Origin: Muricoccus nepalensis
Lineage (GTDB): Bacteria > Pseudomonadota > Alphaproteobacteria > Acetobacterales > Acetobacteraceae
Length of the DNA: 64,000 nucleotides
Direction of reading: 5' to 3'
Assembly: GCF_006438825.1 (NCBI RefSeq)
Contig: NZ_RCZP01000002.1
Location: forward strand, 156,568 to 220,567
Under the pieces are notes generated by a model. It was given only the letters and a program-made list of their open reading frames with translations, had not been told where the DNA came from and made no database searches. Made by a program: the position numbers and the translations under genes. Positions 1 through 8,209 of this stretch are shown piece after piece. Every line of letters starts with the position of its first letter. The first letter of the stretch is position 1.

Positions 1-453
1 CTCCGTGCCGCGGGCGGCGAAGAAGCTCGGCAGCCATTCCGCGCCGACCGCAAAGCCGAGGCCGCGCTTGCCCGGCGCCATCATGCCGCGCTCGTGCAGG
101 GCCTGGAGGGCGTAGCAGTCCTCCCAGACCTTGCGGTGGTACATCGGCACGAAGCCGATCCGGCCGCACCAGTGGCGGAGCCAGTCGCCCTCGATGTCCT
201 CCTGCCGGCAGAGGCGGCCTCCGAAGCCCATGGTGACGGGCTCCGGGGGGAGGGGGGCGGCCCGGCCGGCCAGCCCCGCCTCGTAGAAGCGGCTCGCGAT
301 GGCCGAGCCCATGACCTTCGTGTTCCAGGCCGCCAGCTCCGCGTTGCGGGCGGTGGCGCCGGCGGAGACCTCCAGCGAGTGGATCTTCCGGAGGAGGTTG
401 CCCGCCCCAAGGCGCTGGGCCCCGCGGGCCAGGGAACGGAGGCGGCGGAGCAA
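1..453 (-). CDS. class I SAM-dependent methyltransferase, partial (N-terminal part)
   Basis: The gene reads leftward off the window edge, so only about 151 N-terminal residues are visible. The segment contains HWCGRIGFVPMYHRKVWEDC and GKRGLGFAVGAEWLPSFFA; the second resembles the glycine-rich SAM-binding start of a family of methyltransferases often found near polysaccharide genes. No start ATG is in frame. I chose TTG at 453 because a purine-rich AAGGGAAGA stretch lies about eight bases upstream. A frame extension beyond that is open but lacks a better start. The catalytic domain and the substrate are not visible. The family call rests on motif memory; the start is less certain. Confidence 0.6.
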   Translation of the reverse strand, partial: MLRRLRSLARGAQRLGAGNLLRKIHSLEVSAGATARNAELAAWNTKVMGSAIASRFYEAGLAGRAAPLPPEPVTMGFGGRLCRQEDIEGDWLRHWCGRIGFVPMYHRKVWEDCYALQALHERGMMAPGKRGLGFAVGAEWLPSFFAARGTE

Positions 454-521
454 GGCGGGTCTTCCCTTCCCGGGCGATACGACCCTCTCTAGCCGCCGCC
501 GGATCGGCTGACCACCCTCGC

Positions 522-1502
522 CTAGCTGTCCAGCCGGATGCCGAGCTCGCGGATGAGCGGGCGCCACTCCGCGTTCTCGCGCGCGACGAAGGCGGCGAAG
601 TCGGCGGGGGAGGGGTTGGCGCGCTCGATGCCGAGCGTGGTGAAGCGGGCCTGCACCTCCTCCGAGCCGATGGCGCGGGAGAGCTCCGCGGCCAGGCGCG
701 CGACCACCGGGGCGGGCGTCGCGGCGGGGACCGAGATTCCCTGCCAGCCATAGGCGATGGCGCCGGCGTGGCCGAGCTCGCGCGCGGTGGGCACGGCGGC
801 GCTGGTGGGGGAGCGCGCCTCGCTCAGCACGCAGAGGGCGCGCACCCGGCCGTCGGCGATGAAGGCGGTGCCGGTCGCGCAGTCGATCATCACGCTGTCC
901 ACCGTGCCCGCCAGCAGGTCCTGCATGGCCGCAGGGCCGCCGCGGTAGGGGACGTGGGTGGCCTCGAAGCCGGCGCGGCGCTTGAACATCTCCATCGCCA
1001 GGTGGTGCGGCGAGGCGACGGCGGGGGTGCCGTAGGTCGGCGCGCGCCCGGCCGCGGCCGTGATGTAGCCCGCGAGGTCCCGGATCGGGCTGTCCGCCCG
1101 CACGACGAGGAAGAGCGGGAAGCGCCCGATGAAGCCAACGCCCGCGAGGTCCCGGTCGGGATCGTAGGGCAGGCGGGCGTAGAGGGCGGGGTTGTAGACG
1201 AGGATGCCGTTGTCGACGTGCAGCAGCGTGTTGCCGTCGGGCGCGCTGCGGGTGACGGTCTCGCTCGCCACCACGGCGCCGCCGCCGGGCCGGTTCTCCA
1301 CCACCACGTTCTGGCCGAGGCGCGGCCCCATCTGCCCCGCGATCATGCGCCCGAAGAGGTCCGAGGCGCCGCCGGGCGGGTAGCCGATGATCAGGCGCAG
1401 CGGCCGGTCGAGCCAGGCGGCCTGGGCGTGGCCGGCGTTGGGCAGGAGGGAGGCGGTGCCGAGGCCGAGGGCCCCGCGCGCGAGGCCGCGTCGCGTCAGC
1501 AT
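522..1502 (-). CDS. Bug/TctC-family tripartite tricarboxylate transporter substrate-binding protein
   Basis: A 326-residue periplasmic receptor of the Bug (TctC) family, which captures carboxylates or other small metabolites. The N terminus MLTRRGLARGALGLG is an export signal with a twin-arginine pair, ending near AGHAQA. The family pattern follows: RPLRLIIGYPPGGASD at about residue 32, NVVVENRPGGGAVVASE, ATHVPYRGGPAAMQDLLAG and a C-terminal FAAFVARENAEWRPLIRELG. No TctA/TctB membrane genes are nearby, which is common for these orphan receptors. It is last in a leftward set GST, AEC carrier, Bug protein, 116 bases after the carrier. The ligand cannot be read from sequence. Confidence 0.9.
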   Translation of the reverse strand: MLTRRGLARGALGLGTASLLPNAGHAQAAWLDRPLRLIIGYPPGGASDLFGRMIAGQMGPRLGQNVVVENRPGGGAVVASETVTRSAPDGNTLLHVDNGILVYNPALYARLPYDPDRDLAGVGFIGRFPLFLVVRADSPIRDLAGYITAAAGRAPTYGTPAVASPHHLAMEMFKRRAGFEATHVPYRGGPAAMQDLLAGTVDSVMIDCATGTAFIADGRVRALCVLSEARSPTSAAVPTARELGHAGAIAYGWQGISVPAATPAPVVARLAAELSRAIGSEEVQARFTTLGIERANPSPADFAAFVARENAEWRPLIRELGIRLDS

Positions 1503-1618
1503 GAGGGTGGATCCCGTCCGGGGGTTGCGGCGGGCATCATGCGGCAGGGCCCCGGCCCCGCCAATCCGGGAGCGGGACGGTTTCGGCGGGGGCGGGCGGC
1601 GATCCGCCCGCGCGCGGG

Positions 1619-2545
1619 TCAGGCCAGGGGCAGGACTGCCCAGAGAATCGCCAGCCAGAGCGGCAGCGTCGCGACGGCCACGAGGTGCTGGAGCGTGGTC
1701 ATGGCCGCCATCAGCGGCGCGTCGCCCCCCATCATCCGCGCCATGACATAGGCGGTCGTCGCGGTGGGCTGGGCCATGAAGACGGTGGCGATGCTCGCGG
1801 GCAGCGGGTCGAGCCGAAGGGCGAGGCAGAGGAGGAGGGTGAGCGCGGGCATGGCGAGGAGCTTCCAGGCCGTCGTCGCGCCCTGCAGCACCAGGCGGTC
1901 CCGGAGCGCCTCGGCGCCGAGCGCCGCGCCGACCGCGAGGAGGCCGAGCGAGACGGTGGCCTGGCCGAGGCTGCGCGCCAGCGGGCCGATGCCCGGCAGC
2001 AGCCCGCCGAGCGCCGCCAGCGCGAAGCCGGCCGCGCAGCCGAGGATGAGCGGGTTCAGCGCCACCTGACGCAGCAGCGCCCCCGGCCGCGGCCGCACCC
2101 CGCCGCCGAGGGCGAAGGCCACCGTGAGGATGAGCTGCACGCAGGGCACGATCAGCCCCACCGTGACCGCGGCGAGCGCCGTGCCCGGGGCCCCGAAGAC
2201 CGCGCCGGTGATGGCGAAGCCGAGGAGGTTGTTGAAGCGGATGCCGCCCTGCAGCACCGAGGTGGTGCCCGGGTGCGCCTGCCCGAAGGCGCGGGCGAGG
2301 AGCAGCGAGGCGGCGGTGCCGAGCAGGAGGGCGAGCCAGAGCGACGCCGCCATGCCCGCGACCGGCAGCGCGCCCAGGTCCACCGAGGAGAGGGAGCTGG
2401 CCAGCAGGCAGGGGAGCATCACCCAGAAGACGAGCTTCTCGATCCCCGCCCAGACGGCGTCCTCTCGCAACAGGCGGCGCTTCAGGAAGGCGCCGAGGCC
2501 GATCAGCCCGAAGGCGGGCAGGAAGGCGTCGAGCCAGGACTCCAT
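1619..2545 (-). CDS. AEC family (auxin efflux carrier-like) transporter
   Basis: A 308-residue inner-membrane protein with about ten hydrophobic segments and almost no soluble domain. It matches the AEC (auxin efflux carrier-like) family: an N-terminal [18 protein letters not shown], a mid-protein [19 protein letters not shown], and a C-terminal [20 protein letters not shown] followed by a last helix. AEC proteins export or take up organic acids such as malate or malonate. The start lies only six bases after the stop of the upstream GST gene, so the two are very probably co-transcribed. Together with the following Bug receptor, this suggests a small organic-acid handling set; the substrate is unknown. 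Confidence 0.88.
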   Translation of the reverse strand: MESWLDAFLPAFGLIGLGAFLKRRLLREDAVWAGIEKLVFWVMLPCLLASSLSSVDLGALPVAGMAASLWLALLLGTAASLLLARAFGQAHPGTTSVLQGGIRFNNLLGFAITGAVFGAPGTALAAVTVGLIVPCVQLILTVAFALGGGVRPRPGALLRQVALNPLILGCAAGFALAALGGLLPGIGPLARSLGQATVSLGLLAVGAALGAEALRDRLVLQGATTAWKLLAMPALTLLLCLALRLDPLPASIATVFMAQPTATTAYVMARMMGGDAPLMAAMTTLQHLVAVATLPLWLAILWAVLPLA

Positions 2546-2551
2546 CCCGGC

Positions 2552-3250
2552 TCAGCCATGGTCCTGGGCGGGGGCGTTGCGGGCGAGGCCGCCAAAGGCG
2601 TCGAGCAGCCGGCCGCGCCAGGCGTGCACGGGGTCGTCGGGCGTGAGAAGGGGGAAGGCGGAGACGCAGCGGGCCCATTGCAGGGGGCCGAAGACGATGT
2701 AGTCCGCCGCCCCGGCCGTGGGGCCGGAGAGCCAGGGCCGCTCGCGCAGCACCATGCGCAGCGGGTGGAGGTCGCGCCGCAGGGCCTCCACGTCCGCCTC
2801 GCGGTTGGCCGTCACCTCGGCGAGCGGCTTGCCGAAGCGGGCCTCCCGCGTGCGGGTGAAGTAGGCGGCGTCCTCCGGGGCGAGGTGGGCGGGGATGTCC
2901 GAGACGACGAGCCGGACCACGGCGGGCATGAGCACCGCGTCCGCCCAGGTGTTGACGAAGCGGGCGAGCGCCCGCCCGCCCTCGCCGCCGAAGAGGGTGG
3001 GGGCGCCGGGCCAGTGGTCCTCGAGGTAGCCGAGGATGTTCCAGCTCTCGGACACCGTCTGCCCGCCGTGGCGGAGCACGGGCACCTTGTCGGTGCCGGC
3101 GTCCGCGATGGCGTCCTTCTCAGTGAAGCGCCAGGGCCGCGCCTCGTGCGCGATGCCCTTGTGGGCGAGGGCCATGCGGACGCGCCAACAATAGGGGGAG
3201 AAGCGGTGCGCGGGGTCGGCGCCGCAGAGGTCATGGAGGATCACGGACAT
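2552..3250 (-). CDS. glutathione S-transferase family protein
   Basis: A 232-residue cytosolic GST-like protein. The N-terminal thioredoxin fold shows [16 protein letters not shown] (residues 17-32) with a cysteine at 21 in the usual active-site position, the cis-proline segment DKVPVL (Pro58) and the glutathione-binding SES (68-70). An all-helical C-terminal half follows, with [13 protein letters not shown]. Length is ordinary for the family. It begins a leftward set with the AEC carrier and Bug protein. Its start is 39 bases from the divergent glpK start, so the two promoters must overlap. The function could be detoxification or isomerisation of an organic acid; the substrate is not evident. 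Confidence 0.88.
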   Translation of the reverse strand: MSVILHDLCGADPAHRFSPYCWRVRMALAHKGIAHEARPWRFTEKDAIADAGTDKVPVLRHGGQTVSESWNILGYLEDHWPGAPTLFGGEGGRALARFVNTWADAVLMPAVVRLVVSDIPAHLAPEDAAYFTRTREARFGKPLAEVTANREADVEALRRDLHPLRMVLRERPWLSGPTAGAADYIVFGPLQWARCVSAFPLLTPDDPVHAWRGRLLDAFGGLARNAPAQDHG

Positions 3251-3289
3251 GGCGCTATGCTGCGCCCGGAAAGGGATGGGGGGAAGCGG

Positions 3290-4792
3290 ATGGCGGAGGA
3301 GGCCTTGCTGGCGCTCGACCAGGGCACGACCTCGACGCGGGCGATCCTGTTCGACGCCGCGCTGCACCCGAGGGCCACGCACCAGGTGGAGCTGCCGCAG
3401 CACTTCCCGAGCCCGGGGCGGGTGGAGCACGCGCCGGAGGACCTGGTCGCCCATTCCGTCGCCTGCCTGCGCGGCGCGCTGGAGCGGGGCGGCGTCGCGG
3501 CCGGGCGGGTGGCCGGCATCGGCATCACCAACCAGCGGGAGACGACGATCCTCTGGGACCGGGCCACGGGGCGCGCGGTCCACCCCGCCATCGTCTGGCA
3601 GGACCGCCGCAGCGCCGGCATCTGCGAGAGGCTGCGGGCGGCGGGGCTGGAGGAGCTGCTGACCGAGCGCACGGGGCTGCTGGCCGACCCCTACTTCTCC
3701 GCGACGAAGCTCGTCTGGCTACTGGAGGAAATCCCCGGCCTCCGCGCGCGGGCGGCAAAGGGGGACCTCGCCTTCGGCACGGTGGACAGCTTCCTGCTGT
3801 GGCACCTGACGGGCGGGCGCGTGCACGCGACGGACGCGACCAACGCCGCGCGCACGATGCTGTACGACATCCGGCGCGGGGAATGGGACGACGACATCCT
3901 CCGCGCGCTGGACATCCCCCGCGCCCTGCTGCCGGAGGTGCGGGACTGCGCGGCGGAGTTCGGGAGCACCGACCCCGCCCTGCTCGGCGCCGCCGTGCCG
4001 ATCCGGGGCATGGCCGGGGACCAGCAGGCGGCGACGCTCGGCCAGGCCTGCTTCGCGCCGGGCATGGCGAAGTCCACCTACGGCACGGGCTGCTTCATGC
4101 TGCTGAACACGGGGGAGGCGGCCGTGCGCTCCTCCCACCGGCTGCTGACGACCGTGGCCTGGCAGATCGGGGGGCGGCGCACCTACGCGCTGGAGGGCGC
4201 GATCTTCGTCGCCGGCGCCGCCGTGCAGTGGCTGCGCGACGGCCTGGGCATCATCCGCACCGCAGCGGAGGCGGGGGAGCTGGCGGCGCGGGCGGACCCG
4301 GATTCGGGCGTGGTGATGGTGCCGGCCTTCACCGGCCTCGGCGCCCCGCACTGGGACGCCGCGGCGCGCGGGGCCATCCTCGGGCTGACGCGGGGGGCGG
4401 GGGCGGCCGAGATCGCGCGGGCCGCGCTGGAGAGCGTCGCCTGGCAGACGCGCGACCTGCTCGACGCCATGCGCGCGGACTGGCCGGAGATGGGCACGAC
4501 CGTGCTGCGCGTCGACGGCGGCATGACCGCCAGCGACTGGACAATGCGCTTCCTGGCCGATGCCCTGCAATGCCCGGTGGACGTGCCGGCGGTGGCGGAG
4601 ACGACGGCGCTGGGGGCCGCCTACCTCGCGGGGGTGCAGGCGGGGCTCCTCCCGCCGCCCGGGGACGGCACGGCGCCCGGCGCCACCCACTGGCAGCGGC
4701 GGGTCCGCTTCGAGCCCGCCATGCCCGCGGAGGAGGCGGCGCGGCGGCACGGGGCGTGGAAGGTGGCCGTGGGGCGGGTCGCGCGGGCCTGA
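3290..4792 (+). CDS. glpK: glycerol kinase
   Basis: A 500-residue FGGY-family kinase that phosphorylates glycerol to sn-glycerol 3-phosphate in the cytosol. The phosphate-binding DQGTTSTR lies at residues 10-17, ITNQRETT near 83, and the catalytic aspartate in [13 protein letters not shown] is Asp244, matching the family position. [11 protein letters not shown] and [19 protein letters not shown] are typical GlpK segments, and length is normal. ATG 3290 follows a strong GGGGGAAG ribosome site. The frame stays open far upstream but that is antisense to the GST and AEC genes. No glpF, glpD or glpR is adjacent, so it is a lone glycerol gene here, divergent from the GST set. Confidence 0.95.
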   Translation: MAEEALLALDQGTTSTRAILFDAALHPRATHQVELPQHFPSPGRVEHAPEDLVAHSVACLRGALERGGVAAGRVAGIGITNQRETTILWDRATGRAVHPAIVWQDRRSAGICERLRAAGLEELLTERTGLLADPYFSATKLVWLLEEIPGLRARAAKGDLAFGTVDSFLLWHLTGGRVHATDATNAARTMLYDIRRGEWDDDILRALDIPRALLPEVRDCAAEFGSTDPALLGAAVPIRGMAGDQQAATLGQACFAPGMAKSTYGTGCFMLLNTGEAAVRSSHRLLTTVAWQIGGRRTYALEGAIFVAGAAVQWLRDGLGIIRTAAEAGELAARADPDSGVVMVPAFTGLGAPHWDAAARGAILGLTRGAGAAEIARAALESVAWQTRDLLDAMRADWPEMGTTVLRVDGGMTASDWTMRFLADALQCPVDVPAVAETTALGAAYLAGVQAGLLPPPGDGTAPGATHWQRRVRFEPAMPAEEAARRHGAWKVAVGRVARA

Positions 4793-4814
4793 GCCGGTTT
4801 TCCGGCGGCGTCCC

Positions 4815-4840
4815 GGAAGCCTTCGGCGCGGGCGCCCGTT
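4815..4840 (+). promoter_or_regulatory. candidate EcfG-type promoter, one mismatch
   Basis: GGAAG (4815-4819), 17 bases, then CGTT (4837-4840). The alphaproteobacterial general-stress sigma factor consensus is GGAAC-N16/17-CGTT, so one base of nine differs. The predicted start of transcription is 20 to 25 bases before the ATG of the 93-residue protein. Single-mismatch matches arise by chance at low frequency, so this is suggestive only. Confidence 0.3.
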
Positions 4841-4865
4841 CCGTCGGCGAAGCCGGGAGAGCGCG

Positions 4866-5147
4866 ATGCAGCCGATGAAGCCCATGGAACCGATGAAGCC
4901 GATGGAGACGGGCCCCGCCTGGTGGCCGGAGGGGCTGGGCGCGCCCTCCTCCAGCGGCGGGCAGGACGGGATGCGCTACGCCTTCTTCCCGGAGGCGAGG
5001 CGCCTCGCGGTCGAGCGGGACGGGAAGGTCGAGGTCTACGACAGCGGCGAGCACCGCATCACCGGCGTCTCGCAGGACGGCGGCGCCCCCGTGTTCCAGG
5101 GGGAGGGCGGGGCGGTCCGCGTCGAGGACCTGCGCCGCGCCGACTGA
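4866..5147 (+). CDS. small hypothetical protein with PMKPME repeat
   Basis: A 93-residue protein I do not recognise by function. It starts with a methionine/proline-rich repeat (PMKPMEPMKPME), then a tryptophan-containing stretch PAWWPEGLG, then a likely folded C-terminal part with RYAFFPEARRLAVERDGKVE and YDSGEHRITGVSQ, which reads like a small beta-rich domain. No signal peptide or membrane segment is present. GGGAGA lies a few bases upstream of the ATG. It sits alone between glpK and a convergent lactonase gene whose stop is nine bases away. An EcfG-like promoter sequence lies just upstream, hinting at stress induction. Confidence 0.7.
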   Translation: MQPMKPMEPMKPMETGPAWWPEGLGAPSSSGGQDGMRYAFFPEARRLAVERDGKVEVYDSGEHRITGVSQDGGAPVFQGEGGAVRVEDLRRAD

Positions 5148-5156
5148 CCCCGCGGC

Positions 5157-6110
5157 TCAGGCGCCGCGCGTGTTGACGTAGACGGAATAGAGCGAGCGCG
5201 CGCCGGTGATGAACAGGCGGTTCCGGTGCGCGCCGCCGAAGCAGAGATTGGCCGCGCGCTCCGGCAGGTCGATGTGGCCGATCGGGGCGCCCGCGCTGTT
5301 GAACACGCGCACGCCGTCCTGCTCCGCCGTGCCCATGCCCCAGCCGCACCAGAGGTTGCCGTCCTCGTCCAGGCGGAAGCCGTCCGGCGTGCCGCCGGGC
5401 TCGGCCACGATGAAGTCGCGGCGGCCGGAGAGGCGGGCGCCGTCCACGGCGAAGGAGAGGATCTTGCGCGGGTTGGTGCGGCTCTCGACGACGTAGAGGA
5501 GGGACTCGTCGGGGCTGAAGGCGAGGCCGTTCGGGCCCTCGATGCCCTCGGCCACCACCTCCAGCGTGCCGCGCGCGGGATCGCAGCGGTAGACGTTCTG
5601 GGGAAGCTCGGGCTCGGCGCGCTCGCCCTCGTTGTCGGAGAGGATGCCGAAGGGCGGGTCGGTGAACCAGACCGTGCCGTCGGACTTCACGACGACGTCG
5701 TTCGGCGAGTTGAGGCGCTTGCCCTCGAAGCGGTCGGCCAGGACGGTGATGCGGCCGTCGTGCTCCGTGCGCGTCACGCGCCGCGTCAAGTGCTCGCAGG
5801 TGACCAACCGCCCCTCGCGGTCGCGCGTGTTGCCGTTGGCGAAGTTCGACGGCGCGCGGAAGGTGGTCGTGGCGCCGGTCGCCTCGTCCCAGCGGAGCAT
5901 GCGGTCGCCGGGCACGTCGGACCAGAGGAGGCAGCGGTGGTCGCCGAACCAGACGGGGCCCTCGCCCCAGCGCGTGCCGCCCGCCAGCTTCGCGACGGGC
6001 GCGTTCATCAGGCGGTAGCGGGCGAAGGAGGGATCGAGGTCGCGCAGGCGCGGGTCGGGATAGCGGGCCGAGGGAACCCAGGGGGCCTCGTTGTCGAAGG
6101 GGCGTTCCAT
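5157..6110 (-). CDS. SMP-30/gluconolactonase/LRE family protein
   Basis: A 317-residue six-bladed beta-propeller of the SMP-30/gluconolactonase family; members hydrolyse sugar lactones with a bound divalent metal. Visible family features are GTRWGEGPVWFGD with the metal-ligand Glu at residue 50, NSPNDVVVKSDGTVWFTDPP, EGPNGLAFSPDESLLYVVES and the late DGFRLDEDGNLWCGWG carrying a metal-ligand Asp. There is no signal peptide, so it is cytosolic. It is monocistronic, convergent with the 93-residue gene and divergent from the small membrane peptide. The substrate is unknown, but the sugar-oxidation operon starting 1 kb away would make a lactone that such an enzyme could open. Confidence 0.9.
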   Translation of the reverse strand: MERPFDNEAPWVPSARYPDPRLRDLDPSFARYRLMNAPVAKLAGGTRWGEGPVWFGDHRCLLWSDVPGDRMLRWDEATGATTTFRAPSNFANGNTRDREGRLVTCEHLTRRVTRTEHDGRITVLADRFEGKRLNSPNDVVVKSDGTVWFTDPPFGILSDNEGERAEPELPQNVYRCDPARGTLEVVAEGIEGPNGLAFSPDESLLYVVESRTNPRKILSFAVDGARLSGRRDFIVAEPGGTPDGFRLDEDGNLWCGWGMGTAEQDGVRVFNSAGAPIGHIDLPERAANLCFGGAHRNRLFITGARSLYSVYVNTRGA

Positions 6111-6131
6111 GCGCGCAGGCTGCGCGGGGCC

Positions 6132-6157
6132 GCAACCCGCCGCAAGCCCCCCACGTT
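6132..6157 (+). promoter_or_regulatory. candidate EcfG-type promoter, one mismatch
   Basis: GCAAC (6132-6136), 17 bases, then CGTT (6154-6157). This differs from the EcfG consensus GGAAC-N16/17-CGTT at one position. It would start transcription about 25 to 30 bases before the 26-residue membrane peptide, leaving room for that gene's strong ribosome site. It is a candidate only. Confidence 0.33.
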
Positions 6158-6191
6158 GCCTCCCCGTGCACTGACAAGGGAGAAACAAGCG

Positions 6192-6272
6192 ATGCGCGGC
6201 ATCCTGCTCTGGCTCATCGGGATTCCCATTCCCGTCATCCTGCTGCTCTGGCTCTTCGGCGTCCTGCACTAG
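6192..6272 (+). CDS. 26-residue single-span membrane peptide
   Basis: A very short gene that a default length cut-off would miss. The peptide is MRGILLWLIGIPIPVILL followed by LWLFGVLH: a single hydrophobic helix with a central double proline and one N-terminal arginine. A strong AAGGGAGAAA ribosome site stands about six bases upstream of the ATG, and the peptide ends cleanly at TAG. Short peptides with the pattern LWLxGIPIPxILLLxLF recur in alphaproteobacteria as far as I recall, without known function. It lies in the gap between the divergent lactonase gene and the tetR gene, behind an EcfG-like promoter. Confidence 0.6.
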   Translation: MRGILLWLIGIPIPVILLLWLFGVLH

Positions 6273-6346
6273 GGCACGGCCTCCCGCGGGCGGGCCACTC
6301 AACGGCGCTCTCGCCTCCGCGCCGCATCGCGGACAGGATGCGGCGC

Positions 6347-6988
6347 ATGGACGCCCCCGCCCGCACCATCCCGCAGAGCCCGCGCGCCGAGGCGACGCGC
6401 CGCCGGATCCTCGACGCCGCGCTCGAGGAATTCGCCGCCCGCGGCCTGGCCGGCGCCCGGGTGGACGACATCGCCGCCCGCGCCGGCGCCAACAAGCGCA
6501 TGCTCTACGCCTATTTCGGCAACAAGGAGGACCTCTGGGTCGCCGTGCTCGAGGCGGCCTACGCGCACAAGCGCGAGGAGGAACGGGCGCTGCGGGTGGA
6601 CGATCTGCCGCCCGCCGAGGCCATGGCGAAGCTGGTGCGCTTCAACCTTCGCTACACCGCGCGCCACCCCGAGTTCGTCGCCCTGCTGAACCAGGAGAAC
6701 CTGCACCGCGCGGCCTATCTCGGGCGAAGCGAGCGGGTGCCGGCCCTCTACTTCCCGCTGTTGGACACGCTGCGCGCCGTGCTGCGCCGCGGCGTGGCGG
6801 AGGGGGTGTTCCGGGGCGGCGTGGACCCGATGCAGGCCTATGTGACGATCGTGGCGCTGGGTCATTTCTACGTGTCCAACCTGCACACGCTCTCGGCCAT
6901 CTTCGGCACCGGCCTCGGCTCCGAGGCCGCGATCGAGGCGCGGGAGGCGCACTCGGTGGAGGTGGTGCTGGGCTGGCTCCGGCCTTGA
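6347..6988 (+). CDS. TetR/AcrR family transcriptional regulator
   Basis: A 213-residue TetR-type repressor. The N-terminal helix-turn-helix domain (about residues 10-60) reads RRRILDAALEEFAARGLAG, then VDDIAARAGANKRMLYAYFG and NKEDLWVAVLEAAY, all typical. The C-terminal ligand domain is of the type with FNLRYTARHPEFVALLNQEN and a late AYVTIVALGHFYVSN. I start at the second ATG (6347) because GGACAGG lies nine bases upstream; the ATG at 6338 adds three residues but has no ribosome site. It directly precedes a three-gene catabolic operon, with a palindromic operator in the 65-base gap, so it very probably represses that operon. The inducer is unknown. Confidence 0.92.
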   Translation: MDAPARTIPQSPRAEATRRRILDAALEEFAARGLAGARVDDIAARAGANKRMLYAYFGNKEDLWVAVLEAAYAHKREEERALRVDDLPPAEAMAKLVRFNLRYTARHPEFVALLNQENLHRAAYLGRSERVPALYFPLLDTLRAVLRRGVAEGVFRGGVDPMQAYVTIVALGHFYVSNLHTLSAIFGTGLGSEAAIEAREAHSVEVVLGWLRP

Positions 6989-7007
6989 CGCAGGCCTCTC
7001 GCCGGCC

Positions 7008-7031
7008 TTAGGTAACCGCACGGTTACTTAA
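7008..7031. promoter_or_regulatory. palindromic operator of the upstream TetR regulator
   Basis: The core is GTAACCG (7012-7018), two central bases CA, CGGTTAC (7021-7027): perfect seven-base arms. After one mismatched pair, three further bases on each side also match (TTA at 7008-7010, TAA at 7029-7031). This size and style fit a TetR-family dimer site. A -35-like TTGACG (6985-6990) overlaps the tetR stop 17 bases before the palindrome, so a bound repressor would cover the -10 region of the operon promoter. Confidence 0.75.
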
Positions 7032-7053
7032 GAAGTGCGGGGAGGAAGCGCGA

Positions 7054-8208
7054 ATGGCGCAGCGGCGTATCGGCCTGGTCATGCACGGCGTGACGGGGCG
7101 CATGGGCATGAACCAGCACCTCATCCGCTCCATCGCGGTCATCCGCAAGGACGGCGGCGTCCGCCTGCCCAGCGGCGACCGCCTGATGCCGGACCCCATC
7201 ATCGTCGGCCGCAACCGGGAGAAGCTGGAGGCGCTGGCCCGCGCGCACGGCATCGACCGCGTGGGCACGGACCTCGACGCCGCGCTCGCCAACCCCGACG
7301 ACACGATCTTCTTCGACGCGGCCACCACGCAGATGCGCGCCGAGCTGATCCGGCGCGCGATCGGCGCGGGCAAGCACATCTATTGCGAGAAGCCGACGGC
7401 CGATAACCTCGCGGACGCGCTGGACCTCGTGCGCGTGGCGAAGGCGGCCGGCATCAAGCACGGCGTGGTGCAGGACAAACTCTTCCTGCCGGGCCTGCGC
7501 AAGATGAAGATGGTGATCGACAGCGGCTTCCTCGGCCGGATCCTCTCGGTGCGCGGCGAGTTCGGCTACTGGGTCTTCGAGGGCGACCTGCAGCCGACGC
7601 AGCGCCCGAGCTGGAACTACAAGAAGAACGAGGGCGGCGGCATCATCCTCGACATGCTCTGCCACTGGCGCTACGTGCTCGACAACACCTTCGGCGCCAC
7701 GAAGGCCGTCTCCTGCCTGGGCGCGACGCATATTCCCGTCCGCTACGACGAGAGCGGCAAGCCCTACGACGCCGACACGGACGACGCCGCCTACGCCACC
7801 TTCCAGCTCGAGGGCGGGATCGTCGCGCAGATCAACTCCTCCTGGACCACGCGCGTGCGGCGGGACGACCTCGTCACCTTCCACGTCGACGGCACGCACG
7901 GCTCGGCGGTCTGCGGGTTGACGGATTGCTGGACGCAGGCGCGGGTGAGCACCCCCAAGCCCGTCTGGAACCCCGACGAGCCGCAGACGATCGACTTCTT
8001 CGAGGGATGGGGGAAGGTGCCGGACACCCAGCCCTACCCGAACGGCTTCCGCGTGCAGTGGGAGGAGTTCCTGAAGCACGTTGCCGGCGAGCGCGCGGAC
8101 TATCCCTGGGACCTCATGGCCGGCGCCAAGGGCGTGCAGCTCGCCGAGGCCGGGCTGCGGTCCTGGGCGGAGCGCCGCTGGATCGACCTGCCCGCGCTGG
8201 AGGCGTGA
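7054..8208 (+). CDS. Gfo/Idh/MocA family oxidoreductase
   Basis: A 384-residue NAD(P)-dependent dehydrogenase of the Gfo/Idh/MocA family, which oxidises sugars or sugar derivatives. The N-terminal Rossmann segment is IGLVMHGVTGRMGMNQHL, with an insertion before PIIVGRNREKLEALA. The signature AGKHIYCEKPTADN places the EKP motif at residues 112-114. The catalytic part includes GGGIILDMLCHWRYVLDN, where the Asp/His pair is expected. ATG 7054 follows GGAGGAAG. It is first in an operon: the next gene begins two bases after its stop. It probably oxidises a hydroxyl of a sugar acid or glycoside to a keto group; this is inference from the family. Confidence 0.92.
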   Translation: MAQRRIGLVMHGVTGRMGMNQHLIRSIAVIRKDGGVRLPSGDRLMPDPIIVGRNREKLEALARAHGIDRVGTDLDAALANPDDTIFFDAATTQMRAELIRRAIGAGKHIYCEKPTADNLADALDLVRVAKAAGIKHGVVQDKLFLPGLRKMKMVIDSGFLGRILSVRGEFGYWVFEGDLQPTQRPSWNYKKNEGGGIILDMLCHWRYVLDNTFGATKAVSCLGATHIPVRYDESGKPYDADTDDAAYATFQLEGGIVAQINSSWTTRVRRDDLVTFHVDGTHGSAVCGLTDCWTQARVSTPKPVWNPDEPQTIDFFEGWGKVPDTQPYPNGFRVQWEEFLKHVAGERADYPWDLMAGAKGVQLAEAGLRSWAERRWIDLPALEA

Positions 8209-8209
8209 C

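Noticed and set aside
1685-3289. Possible N-terminal extension of glpK of over 500 residues
   Set aside because: The extension is antisense to the AEC and GST genes; the GlpK fold begins at ATG 3290 with its own ribosome site.
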